From contig JAWQUS010000016.1 in assembly GCA_036365455.1 (NCBI GenBank), forward strand, positions 11,555,001 through 11,619,000: a DNA stretch of 64,000 bases, read 5' to 3'. Positions 36,401-50,200 of the stretch are shown piece after piece. Source of the stretch: Macrosoma leucophasiata (Eukaryota > Arthropoda > Insecta > Lepidoptera > Hedylidae). How positions within the stretch are numbered: position 1 is the first letter of the stretch; each line of letters starts with the position of its first letter. The notes under the pieces were generated by a model. That model saw only the letters and a program-made list of their open reading frames with translations, ran no database searches and was not told the DNA's origin. Position numbers and translations under genes: made by a program.

Positions 36401-39400
36401 ATGCATATAGAAATCTTATGAACTTGTAACAAATGTTAAATTCAGATATGATTCATTTATAGATATTTCAATAGTATGAACATATGTTTATCGCTCTAAA
36501 TAACAAAAAAAAAAGTATTAACGTAACTTCACACAGATCCCGCCAGTATTCCCCGAAAGTGTAGAGAAATGCATGAAAAAAAAAAGAAAAAGCATAAAAT
36601 CGAGCCTAATAATAATATAATAATAATGTCAACCCTTGATACGTCCACTGCTGGGTACGAGTCTCTCCCCTTCTTGGAAGGAGGCCTGAAGCTTACTCCA
36701 CCACGCTGTTCCAATGCGGGTTGGTGGAGATAATGGGTTAGTGGCCAACCCGCATAACATAAGGCCTCCGACAAGGTTTTACGGACCGACGGCTTAACGT
36801 GCCCCCCGAGGCACGGAAATCATCCATCGGTCAACCATCACGCACCCGTCCGCGCCCGTGTCGCTTAACCGAGTAGATGTGATGCTGATGGTGTAAGAAT
36901 TAAAAGTCTGCGAGTGGCTGTACAAACGTTAATTTCCTAGATAGCTTTACAAAATATAAATACAATACCTACTTGAGACACGTGTCTTCAAAACCTCGAA
37001 CTTAAGTAAGATTTAATCTTTTGTTTGTCTAACTCTAAAGTGTAAACAAAACACGCTACTGTGGGAACAGAGTGACTAAGATTCGGTGGAATAATTTTAG
37101 GTTTAGCTGCCGTTATAAATTTTAACTTATAGCTAACGGCTATGAGTTGACTCATAATACCTATATGCTGCCTTTGTACAAACTAGGAGTATTAGCAATA
37201 GGAATTAATAATTACGAACTAAATGATTATACATGCATTAAATACAAATAATATATGTAGGTAACTACCGCGCACAAGTATTTGATAAACAAGTGACCAA
37301 ACCCTTGATCTTTAATATACCTATTACCAGCTTTTACCCGTATTATATTGTTCTGATCGAGGCTTTAACTGCCTCGTTGGTCCAGTGGTTGCAATCGCGC
37401 TGCTGAAGACTGATGTCCTGAGGTCGATCCTCCCTCCGATCGGGAAAAGGTTAAAGGGATTTTCTGTAAGGAATCTTTCTCCGGTTATGTCGGATTGCCG
37501 TCCCATCTGGCTATGAGAATAGGGAATACACCTGCGTTTGCACATACACTTGTGTACCATAATATATGAGTATCCTGCGCAGTTGGCTAGTCTCTGTCGA
37601 GAAATTCGACCACAATTAAAACAAACGTTATTATCTGTACCTATTTTAGAACCAAAGCTTGAATCGCAGATAATAACATTTTTTAAATAATATTATTAAA
37701 AATTGAATTATGAAGCAGTTACAATATGTATTTATCTAGTCCGAAATAACTCTTTTTCTATTTTTACCAGTCATACTAAATCCTAAGAACTCCAGATTTT
37801 GTATGCAATCGAACCCATAAAGGTTATCCGGTGCGCTCGAATTAAAATAGGTCCAGCGGTCGTGGCATAATAGCCAATTCAAACATTGACACAATACGCA
37901 TAATAACGTGGACAAAACAGTGACTATTCGATTGGTCAGTCCCGTTAATTGAACAGCGGCACACTAATCGCATATTGCTTGCGCTTTCCCTTTGGAAAGT
38001 GTCGAAATCGAGCAATACCTACTACCTACACAATGAACTACTATCACCTGCAAGCCCACCTCACAGTCACAACCATCACTACACATTTTAGTGTACCTTT
38101 TTGCTCTCATTCCAGTCGGAGTCAAAGATCAATCGTGAGCCTGTCCGTTATACATGTTTTATAAAAACTTATATTAATATTTATATATTATAATGAGAAC
38201 ATTTCAAACAGTTTTTGCAATACAATATTTCACTGGCGGAACCGTTAAATGTTTTTATTTGAACACTAGACTTGTGTCGTATTTTTTAACGTGGTAAATA
38301 GTAAGTAGATCTATTTGTGAACAGGTAGTTAAACAGTAGATACAGTTATTGAAGCAGGGGGGGTAATCACACTAATCAGCTTCACAGAAATAGTGGATGT
38401 CACTTTATGTAAATACCTAGTTCAAACAGGTTCACACATTTACTTAGTGGTAAATCTTTAAAACGTTCAGAAAATACGCTTACCTAGTTCTTACATCCGT
38501 TTATCGTTTAGTGACGGTAAGGCTTGTAAAATATAGAGGCAGTGCTTTAGCTGCCTCTGCGTGATAGAGTAGGTAGGTGTTTTATAATCTAAATAATCCT
38601 TTAATTAAATAGTTAGTAATTATAGTAGTAAACGCACATTCATAATTGGACCTACTTAGGCAACAAGGACCCAACATGTCAAAATCGAGTTATGAATAGA
38701 TATGTTAAAATATTAGAGTTGAGGTCTTGGCATGTTTGTAAATTATTCCTTGTTGCAAAAGTAGGTTCAATTATTTTATTGTAATGGCAATGACCTACAT
38801 TTTTAGGCATCGGGGAGACCCCATCATTACACTAGTAGAAGAGAATTCTTATGCTAGTGCAGTCAGTCAATCAAATAATTGCGGTCAAACCATTCCAATA
38901 GGACGGTAGTAAATGCGATCGCCAATCCACATGCCAAGCGTAACACAACACTATTATGGGTATCTTTGGAAAAGATATCCAGCTCTAAACATCTTTCGAC
39001 CGAAGTGATTAAGATGTCAATTAACTAAGTCAAAACCAACTCACACTCATTATACGTACCAACCTAGGTACTATAGTTTCGATGAAATGTATATTTCTAA
39101 GTAGGTATATTTCGATTCTATGGAGGCAATTGATATCATAATAATATTATAAATTAAACATCAGACAGTATCCAAATTTTTTACAAGACAAGTTTATTAT
39201 GTGATATATATCTTAGAAAGTTAAGACACGTCATTCGTAAACATAAATTACAGATTTGACACCATTGCCGACAATAGGTAGATACCTACCTACTGAGTTT
39301 TAAGGCTGACAAATTACTACATTTCTCTGCTTATGATAAACTACATACATACTGCAGCTAATAGCTTGTCGTTATGGTAATTCTTAGACTCGAAATCCAA

Positions 39401-42400
39401 TTACTTAAGAGGGAAATGTCATAGACATACATGCGTGGGGTGAAATTTTACATTTGTCTAACACGTATGTGTTCACTGCCTAATCGAATGAGCGATTGAA
39501 TCATGCATATCGCCATGAATATATTACACTCTAACATTAGCATATGAATCCCGATATTGATATAAGCAATATCATATGACTGAATTTCGAAATATTAACT
39601 TCGAAAACTTTGAAGCCGCACTGTCTGTATTGAATAATTCAAACCTTAGCTGTTGTTTACTTTAGTTTACGAGTCTAACACTGAATTACAGAATCTTACC
39701 CTATACCTGGAAGTGATTAAGGTAAGATAAGAATTGTAGTCAAAAATTGATACATTTAGGTACACGATTAACGATTTTACGATTGCCATATTATTATAGA
39801 AAGTGATAGAGCTTTTAAAAAGGTCACATCTAACTACATCATTTCTGACACACTAGGTGTGTTCATTTTCTAACACACTCTTCTATATCGATCTAGATCT
39901 AAAAAGATCTGTCGGCTGAAACGACGATGAATTATTTTCATTATGAAAATAATTGTAAACATTACAATCAAAGTATTTCGTAAATAACAGTAGTCGTAAA
40001 TATAATTTTATAAAGATCAGTGGTTTCTACCAACATTCATCAGATCAGAACATCATTGCATCAGAGAAAACCTTAAAATATGTGAACCATAATAATATAT
40101 GCTGCTTGTGTCCAGAAATAATTATAATTAATTAAGGAATTAAAATGATATTGCAGGATGCGGCATAGAATGCGTAAGGTGCGCTGCGGATGGGTGTGTG
40201 AAATGCGCTCGGCTGCTGGTGTGGCCAAGCGGCACGTGCGCACACGACTGTCCGTCCGGCACGCGCGAGTCCTGGGCACACGACGACCACCTCATGGGTC
40301 GGGTTTGCTACCCCACGCATGCTTATAATGAGGCCAGTAAATTTTATTGCTACTAATCATAAACTATCTGCCAAATGGTAGTTTTCAACCCTATCGTGTT
40401 CCGGTTAAATATATATAATAACGTAGAGAGTGTAGAGCGCTTAGAACTAGAAGAACCAAATAAATATTAGCCACTCTCCGCTCATGTACTGTTTTAAAAC
40501 ACGGGAGAATGCTGATTTACCTATTTGTCGTACGATTCGGGTCGGCGCTCGGCGGATACAGCCCCTCAAAGTTTTTGCGGTACGCATTGGTGACTTCGGT
40601 GTTATAATTGCAGTCCACTAGACTCACTAAGTTATCGACGACCACGCTGCTGGTACATAAACCACAACGACGATTAAAGCATAGCTTATTTTTTTATATA
40701 AAATGGAAGTGGCAAACAACCATGCAGTTCACATTGATGTTAAGTGATGACTGCAGCCTATAGACACTTACACAAAGACCAAGATCAAAATGCAGATGCG
40801 TTACCACTCCTGAGGCCTAAGGTGTTATGCCTCTGTGCCGGAAATTACAGGGCCGTACATTACCACTATTATTACCATTCTGACCGGAACACGATAGTGC
40901 TGAACACTACCATTTAGCGGCAAGTATATTAGGTAATGCGGTGGTGCCTACGTCCGCGAGCTCCGTCACTGGAGCTCTACCACCGGTATTACTTTCAGTG
41001 TAACGGGTGTGATATATAAACTCAACAAATGGGCGTGATCTGAAAACCATAGAAATTTTATTATTATCAAGAGTCACCAGTGTCGATAAAACTTACCTAA
41101 TACTATGTTACCATTTGACCACAGAAAGTGTCGAGTAGAGTTAAGTAGGTAGTTTCACCGGAACTGGAGCCGGTAACGGCAGGTTGGAAATTATACTAAT
41201 CGCAGTTTGCAACCGTCTCGGAATCGAAATTTGAGTGAATGTTTTGTAGACAGGGAAAACGTAATTTCAATTCTTTATTTTTATTTATGCTTTTAGTCTA
41301 TATTCATAATTTATAATAAAATATGCTTTTTCCATTTTTAATTTGATTTCGTAGACTAAATGAGTGGGTAAATAAGAAAATCGAGCATAATGATATGATG
41401 CCTCAAATAATGAAAGTTACAAAATAATGTAGAGGCCTTTATAAAACATCGTAATTGACTTCCTACGCAGCAACCATTTGCATCATCGAAGGCTTTAAAC
41501 TTTAAGCAATAAAAGAATCAAATATGTTAATTCATACATTTATAAGTGGGTCGCTTTATGCCATAGACCTTAATACTCACTATCCGCGAAACAATCTCTT
41601 ATTAACGTTTTTATTTCATAACAGTAATATTACACAATATGCGAATATCTTAATCATAGTATTTCTCAGGCAATCATGAAAGTAAACTTGAAGATCATAA
41701 ACGTATCACTCAGAAAGCACCACAAACAGAAACGAACTATAAAGCAGATGTTTAAAAGCAGAATATAGGCCACAGTAAACATTTGAGCGATTTAAAGACA
41801 TTACGCGTGAAGCAATCTTTGCTCCATTAAAATAGTTAATCAGTTCTGTTTGTTGGAATTTACTATAGAATTTATTTCATTCGATAAAATAATCACTTTC
41901 AATATTGCAATATATCCTTTTATTAGTTTTAATTACCATATACATTCATGTTATCGATTCGATAAATGACTTAATTATGACTTATTTCTTAATGTAATTA
42001 CTTAATATTATAAATATTTCTGAAACAAAGATAATGTTCTAATAAGTACAATGACCACGTCTTATGGTTTTCTTTTTTATCCGACTGCACCAGGAGGAAG
42101 GTTATGTTTCTCGAGTGTATGAACGTATGTATAATGCTCTATGAATCGCTCTACAGCCTTTTATAATTTTTTTAAAAGGCCTGTGAGTTGGCGTGTGGTT
42201 TGACTAAATTGTGAGAGTGACACTTTTTTGTTTTTTCAGTTTCATTTTTTTATACGCAGGTGTTGGTAGGAGGTGCTTGCGGTGCTATAGTGTGTATAGC
42301 GCTGGTGGCCGTGGGTACAGCATACGCCCGCTGCCGCAGTAGTGCGCGCGCGCAGGCCCAGCCATTGCCGCCGTCCACACAAGACGATGATGCACAACTT

Positions 42401-44145
42401 CGTGAGTTCCATAAGCAACTTGATTGTTTACGAGTAAGTCAACAGTATCCTTATTTATTCACTGTTAGATAATTATCACATATACCTTCCGCCAAGTCTC
42501 TTGTGGGCAAGATAGCGAGCGTAGATTGCCAAACGTCTGTATCCTTGCCAACCTATGATGCCTTATTCATCATTCTTTTCATATATACATAGTTTTGCAT
42601 AGGATTTTCCAACGTTTCTAAAATCTTAGAGCGTATAATGAATAAGAACCTTACTAACTACCTAGAAAGCAACAAGTTCCTATCTCCATCCCAATATGGT
42701 TTCCGCAGTGGAAAATCTACCAGTGATGCAGTCCATGATCTGGTTCACTCAATAGTTTCAACCCTTGATGACAAAAGAAAATGCCTAGTAATATTTCTTG
42801 ACCTCAAAAAAGCTTTCGACACTATTTCCCTTCCCCACCTACTGCGTAAACTAGAACACCTAGGAATAAGAGGTATTCCACTGCAACTATTTGAACAGTA
42901 TCTATCCAGCAGATATCAAAGAGTTAAAATTGACCAATGGATTAGTGAAGACGCACAAATCTCCTACGGGGCCCCACAAGGAAGCATAACTAGCCCTACA
43001 CTATTTCTTATGTATATTAACGGACTGTGTGAGCTGAAACTTCGGAGGGGAAAAATCTTTACTTTCGCCGATGACACGGCTCTATTCTTCCACGGAGACA
43101 CATGGGACGACACCTTCGACTGTGCTCAGGTAGGATTGAATACGGTTACAAAATGGCTTAGATGCAATAAGTTAACGCTAAATGTTTCCAAAAGCAAATA
43201 CATCGCTTTCGCACTAAGATCAAATCAAATGGCACCGAAAGAAAAAATAATCATAGCACATGAATATAGCTCCTACCCCAGATCTTGCACATGTCCCACC
43301 CTAGAGAGAACAGACTGTATTAAATACCTCGGAATCCTCCTTAATCAATCCCTCACATTCAAACCACACCTCGACTTACTAGCATCCAGACTGCGTAAAC
43401 TGACATACATTTTCAAAAACCTTAAACATATAGACAACCGTAATGTCACTAAAACAGTATATTTTGCTTTATGTCAATCCTTAATAGAATATGGTATATC
43501 AGTTTGGGGTGGCGCTGCAAAAACCCACCTGCTACCTGTAGAGAGAGCACAGCGTGTGCTTCTTAAGGTTGCAGCTGGACTTCCTTATCGTTTCCCTACA
43601 GTCGAACTGTACAAAAAGTGGGATCTCCTCACAGTGAGACAACTATTCGTCATGAAGATAATTTTAAAGAAACACTCCGAGCTATTCTACGATCCAGACC
43701 TCTTAAAGGACAAACGCCGGAATAGAGCAGTCTGTACCCTACCAACTCTCAATACTTCCTTCTCACAGAATTTCTACCATTTTCTAGGGCCCTTTCTATA
43801 TAATAAACTGAATACTATTCTCAACATATATCCCCAACGTAAAACGTATTGCAAACGATTAGTTACAAAATATTTAAAAACTCTGGATTATGACACTACA
43901 GAAAAAATCATACTTACTTTAAAATAAGATTGTATACAACTTTGGAATATTATATATATATATATATATTATAATCTAAAATGCATATAATTTAAATACT
44001 TATTATACATATCTATAATAAATAAACGTAGTGATAAATAACGCAAAACTTACCTATGACCAAAACTTACCTATTACTCACCAATACTCCTTTCTAGACA
44101 CGTAAATTCCGCTCCACCACGCAGCCGTCACACACATGCACACAA

Positions 44146-44201
<56 letters not shown>

Positions 44202-44212
44202 GCGCGCGCACA

Positions 44213-44251
<39 letters not shown>

Positions 44252-47200
44252 GCACATACACACACACTCCGACTCTCATACACACATACACACGCACACT
44301 CCACATTCACTCACCTACAAACGCTCTCTAGCGAACAACAAAACACACCCAAATAATTATTGAAATCAAACTGTAACTCGCCTTTTCTATTGCGCTTAAA
44401 TTTAATCATAAAAATAAAATTAAATTTAATCTTAATTAGATATTGTCATAAAAGTCCACACGTTTTCTTTTTTTTTTTTTTATATATCTATATTTTTTGT
44501 AGCGGCAATAATCTAGGCAGTGTTTTTTTTTTTTTTTTCTTCTTTTTTCTTTTTCTTTTACTGTGTCTTGCTGTAAATTGAGAACTGTCTGCGGGAGGGG
44601 CCTGGCGACCTGTAGCACAGATTTCATTTAGAAACCTATTTCAGGCACCAGTCCCTCACAAAAATAGGATCGAAGTGCACAAGTACTGTATTAGCAATAA
44701 GTACCTATAAGCCTAAAATTTGTGAAGGAAAATTAAACGTTTTTTTTTACTTTTTTTACTTACTTTTTACGTTTTTGAGCTTATTTTTATCTGACTCTGA
44801 TATCTGACAGGGAACACTTTGGTCTCCCAAAATATATAGATTTTATAATGCACGAGTATGCCAGTATACCCAACGTTGGACTGGTCATATAGTCAGGGTG
44901 GTGTTTGCCAGCCGGGCTTGTCGCAAGCATCTTTCTCAGGTCCCGGGTCCACTACCTTGTCTTAAGCCCCAGGCGTTGGGTAGCCACCGAGCCGCCCGGT
45001 CGCCCGTGCTCCTCCGGCCCAGACTGACGATCCTTATTGATACCACCAAACTTTTGAAAAACCAAACATTGTTTCATTCTGTTGTTCACTTCTGTTTTGT
45101 CAATACGACTATAAAATTTTACTATCATCAATACTAACACATTTAAGTTTTAATAATTCTAATTGAATTTCACAAGAATGATGTAAAATTATCTTATTCT
45201 ACTTACCTATTTCATATTCTATAGCTATTTTACCAACACTCTACTGCACGAACTGAAATTTAAATACGGATGACACATGTAGCCCCGTAGCAGCTAGGTA
45301 CCTACTTTTAATCTGATTTCACCATGTTCACAACGTCGTTGAAGCATTAACGTCGCATGAAAACAGTATCATAATTGACGACATAATGCGATATCGAATG
45401 TCTCTCGCTTTCTAAACTACCTAATAGATATCACCATAGCACTCTACCTGTAGGTATTCCTACCACTGTCTCGTATAACAAACCAGTTTGCTTTGCGACC
45501 ATGCAAATTTTCTATCACTCGTGTCAGTAGGTGTATCCTATTCGTCGTTGTCGTGCATGATAAGTCACTCATGTGTAGCATTACAATAGAAATCGAAAGT
45601 GCTTTTAGCTTTCGTTTTCACTTGAGCTATTATTTAATCTGATCTCATCCTTCATTATGTTTTTGTTATGATAATTCGCTGTTCAGTTCTCTTGGCATCA
45701 CTTTTTATACAATACTAGCTGACCCGACAAACTTCGTATTGCCTCGCAATGAAATAATGTGTCAAAGGTTTGATAGATACGGACTATTTGTATGGAAAAA
45801 TGAAATTGTGGTTTTTACTATTTCCCTTCAATTTCTTTATATTTTCTTACTCTTTAAACCTTCCCTGGACTTTCAAAAATCATTCAAAACCAAAATAAGC
45901 CAAATCGGTCCAGCCGTTCTCGAGTTATAGCGAGACTAACGAACAGAAATTAATTTTTATATAATACATATAGATAGATAAATGAAAGTTGACATTGATA
46001 AACTTTGAACTAAGTAATAAGGTACTTAGTCTTAACTTCATCGCAGACAGAACCCAGGAAGTACATGTATATGTTTTGTATCCTTAAATCATAATATAAT
46101 ATGTTACCTACATTTATATTTTCCAATGGCTTATTTTATGTTAATGACCACGTTACGTCAGACCTACTACAAGAACTGCGTAGTGCCTATCAATTTGATG
46201 TCAATTGAGTTACGACAATAATCGTTTTGGTTTAATTGATAGAAATGTTATTATTTTTATTATTAAAGTAGCAAGCAAGAATACAGTTCATATTGATGGT
46301 AAGTACCTAAATAGTGTAAATACTGCAGCATTTAACATGTAAGTAAATAAAAAAACGCCGATTTCAATGTAGACGTACTTCCACCCCTGAGGTCTACGCT
46401 GTTAACTTGTTAGGCATCTCTGCCGGAAATACCATCAATTACAACCTGACCAAAACACGATAGGATTCAGCCCTATTTCCCTATCATTTAACGGCCAGTA
46501 GGTATCTAGATTAGGTAATGTGGTGGTGCTTATGCGCTCGAACTTTACCAGTATTCAAATGTTTGTAATGTTTATTAATAAAATTATTATTTATATTTCA
46601 GCCACACGCGTTCACTCTGTTAGCAATATTGAATCACACGCGGCACCAAGTACGAGAGCTCTATCAGCTGGGTAACAACGATGCCGCTATGGCTTATAGG
46701 TAACTCAATTTCTTCCTTGCTTTTGTCTATAAATTTTATAATGAGAACTCCTATCATTAGGTACATGTACAGTCCCTAGCAAGAAATATTGCACATCGAC
46801 TTTAGAAAAGAGACTTCGGCTATTTTCGGCTCTGTAGAACGTTATCTCTTTCGCACACTACCCATGTGACATTTGTTAGCCATTTTGATCAAATTTTGAC
46901 CAATGCCACATCATCAGTGCTATAGGTACAGTATCCAACAAGAAATATTGCATTGAGTCTAGAAAGGAGACTTCGGCTTATTTCGGGTCTGTAGAGCGTT
47001 ATTTGACGTTTGTCGACCATTTTGATCAAGTTTTGACCAATACCGGACTGTCAGTACTTACGTAGGCAGTGTGCAACATAGATAACGCTCTACGAAGTCG
47101 AAACGAGCCGATCGTCTCTTTCGTAGGCTCGATGTGCATTATTAAATGTTGAGTACTGTACCTATAGCTTAGATATCTATCTAATATATATACTTACTTA

Positions 47201-50200
47201 CTTTGAATACAATTGGGTTTTTGAAAAAAAAAATTTAGCCGATAAATAGAAAGATTATATGTATATACCTAAGTTTTATAACAAAACTATTTTTTTTTGC
47301 AATTATTCTGTTATTTATACATATAATAAAACAGTAAAACCGCGTGTCTTTACATTGTATATATTTACGAAAAACTAATTGGGGGCGATGTTAAAATAGT
47401 ATTAGAACACTTTTCAATGATTTTTAATTTTATTGTCTGTCTGTTGGTCTGTTTGTCCCTTTGTCCAGGCTAATCTCCGAAGATACTGGACGGATTCGAA
47501 TGAAAATTTTTGTGGTGCTTAGATACTAAGCCTGGCCAACATTTAGGCTACTTTTTACTGCGGAAAAATCCTTCATTCCCACGGGAATCTCCACATATAA
47601 TAAAATCGTAGAAAAGTCAAAACTGTACATTGAATATTTTTTAAAAGAATACTTGGGACGTGATCTACAATAGAAATCAAAGTCAAAAATATAGTTTTCA
47701 GATTTTTTGTCTGTTTGTCTCTATGTATGTCCGGGCTAAACTAAAAAAGTACCTACTAAATGGCGCCTGTTAGTAATATTCATGCAAAATTTGAAGAAAA
47801 ATTTTGCTAATTAATACTAAGAGGTCCGGTCAACATATAGGCCACATATTATCACGCTATCTCCTACGGGGGAACAGCTGTAAATCTTTAAAATCGTAGG
47901 AAAGTCAAAACTGTACATTGATTTTTTTGTTTTAAAGAATATTTGGATTGTGATTTACTATCGATATCGAAGCCAAATATAGTGTATTTTTGTTTGTCTG
48001 TATGTATGTGCGAGCTAAACTCAAAAAGTAATGGATCTTAATGGATTTACTTCTAATTTTGCATGAATATCCGAGAATTTTCAAGGACACCTCATTGGGT
48101 AAGGTTTGTAGGTACCGTGCATCCAAATAATGGCGAAAGCTATTTCCTGCGGTTGTTACTTCACACGGTCCGAGGCCCAACGTATTTCACTTTTCTGAGG
48201 ATATTTGATGGCGTGGAGTGTCCCACTTATCGCGCAGCCTGCGTAGCACGTCACCTTCTCGACGGTTACCAAAACTGGGATTACACCCTCGCGGAGGCAA
48301 GCGTCAGTGACGGAGAAATATCGCCATCATCTGTCTGAAGATTTTCTACGAGCTTTGAGACACGTGCTACTAAAGACGAATTCGAAGTAACTAATGAACG
48401 CATGCTGAACACTTGTATTCGTTCATTTCAAGATGTGGTAATTTCCACCACCGATTGAACTATCGAATATGGGTTACCAGCTCCCCAAATCATCACCGCA
48501 TCAAGACCGTAGAAATTGGGAGTATATCGCTGAGACAAATTACGATCCGGGCAAAATGACCATGTCGCTTTGTTCTCTTCAGAGCAAAAACAAATTTATG
48601 ATACCGTCCTCGAAAGCGTTGGGCAAAACCAGGGTAAAATGTTTTTCTCCTGGATTTTGGATGCTCCTGGTGGAACAGGAAAAACTTTTGTTATCACTGG
48701 CTTACTTGCAGAGGTCAGGAGGCAAGGCAAAATTGCTATTGCTGTAGCGTCGTGGGGAATTGCTGCCAGACTGCTTCCGGATAGCAAGACAGTACATGCC
48801 ATGTTTAAAATTCCCTTATATTTAGAGAGCGCCGAAATGACGTTTTTGGTGTGTCATGTAACAGTGATAAGGGACACGTGCTCAAGGATTGCTTGATTGT
48901 ATGGGATAAGTGTACGATGGCCAATAGAAAGGTAGTTGAGGCCGTGGACAGAACCATGCAGGACATCCGCAGGAACGAACATTTGAGTGGGTGGTGTCAC
49001 ATTACTGTTCACTGACGATTTCCGGCAAACGTAGGTGTCCCGATTATGCTTCTTCGGAACTTATCTCCTCCGAAGTTGTATAACGGGACCCGGCATTGGC
49101 GAGGCGAGTATTTATACCACGCATTCCCCTCATACCGCATTACTACACATTCCAGTTCAAGCGCGTACAGTTGATTGTTTGCTTCGCGATGACCATCAAT
49201 AATTCCCAGGGGCAGACACTGAGGTCAGCGGGTGTTAACCTCAGGACGAGTCGCTTCTCACACGGGCAACTGTACGTGGCTTGCTACCGCGATACCAGTC
49301 CTGTCTCTTTTTACATTTTGGTTCCTGGCAGAATAACTACCAACGTAGTTTATAGGAAAGTGTTGTAAAGTTTGATACCTTTGTACGTATTTTTACTCTT
49401 TTGTGTCCGGGAATATATTCCTGCATTATTATTTTTTTTTATTTAAACTTTTAGCACATAAAATATGTACATAAGGCGGACTTAATACCTAGTGGTATTC
49501 TCTACCAGCCAACCTTAGGGCCAAATAAAACTGTCGAAGGTGCATTACGAAGTAAGGTTAATTAAATTTATAAATAATCCAGTAATATATAACTGAAATA
49601 TAATACATATAACATAAATATATTATATAATATATATAAAAGTATAAATAATAATACTAAATAGATACTTATACATACATAAATAAATGCGTAATGGATG
49701 TATATTTAATATAACAGAATAATTCAAAGAAAACAATCATGACGGCGTAAGTTAAAATCATTCATTTAGAGAGGTTAAAAAGTATTTTTTAAGCTTTTGT
49801 TTAAAGGATAATTTACTCGGAGCTTTCTTGATATCAAGGGGAAGCGCGTTCCAAAGCCTAATAGCTGTTACAGCAAAAGAATTTGAATAAAAGCCAGTAC
49901 GGTGGGAAGGAATTTGAAATTTAAGATTTTCGGCAGAACGAAGATTGTGGTCATGAAAATCACCAAGGATTTGAAAATTAGATTTTAAATAATTAGGAGC
50001 ACATGAATCGTTAACAACACTAAAAAGCATACAGAGTATCCGAATGGACCTCCTTTCACGGATTGGTAGCCAATTAAGCTGGGAACGGTAGATGGAAATA
50101 TGGTCATATTTACGTAACCCGAAGATGTATCTAATGCAATTATTAAGCATCCGATCCATTTTATTAAGGAGATCTTGTGTTAGATCAGAGCAACAAACAT

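Larger units (their letters stand above)
26432..40156 (+). other. Intron 1 (13.7 kb)
   Basis: Bounded by GTAAGTG and ATATTGCAG, phase 1. It holds a MITE, an inverted-repeat transposon with a SINE, a 4-kb composite hAT-like element, several family A and tRNA-type SINEs and a further MITE. Stretches such as 33992-36050 and 38775-40156 show no additional exon that I can support. Confidence 0.75.

Noticed and set aside
42260..42472. Exon 3 starting at 42260 after TACGCAG
   Set aside because: It would be out of phase with the exon 2 donor; the acceptor ending at 42239 has a better pyrimidine tract and keeps the frame.
44078..44363. Frames over the (CA)n/(CG)n tract
   Set aside because: Low-complexity VCVCVC/HTHTHT translation.
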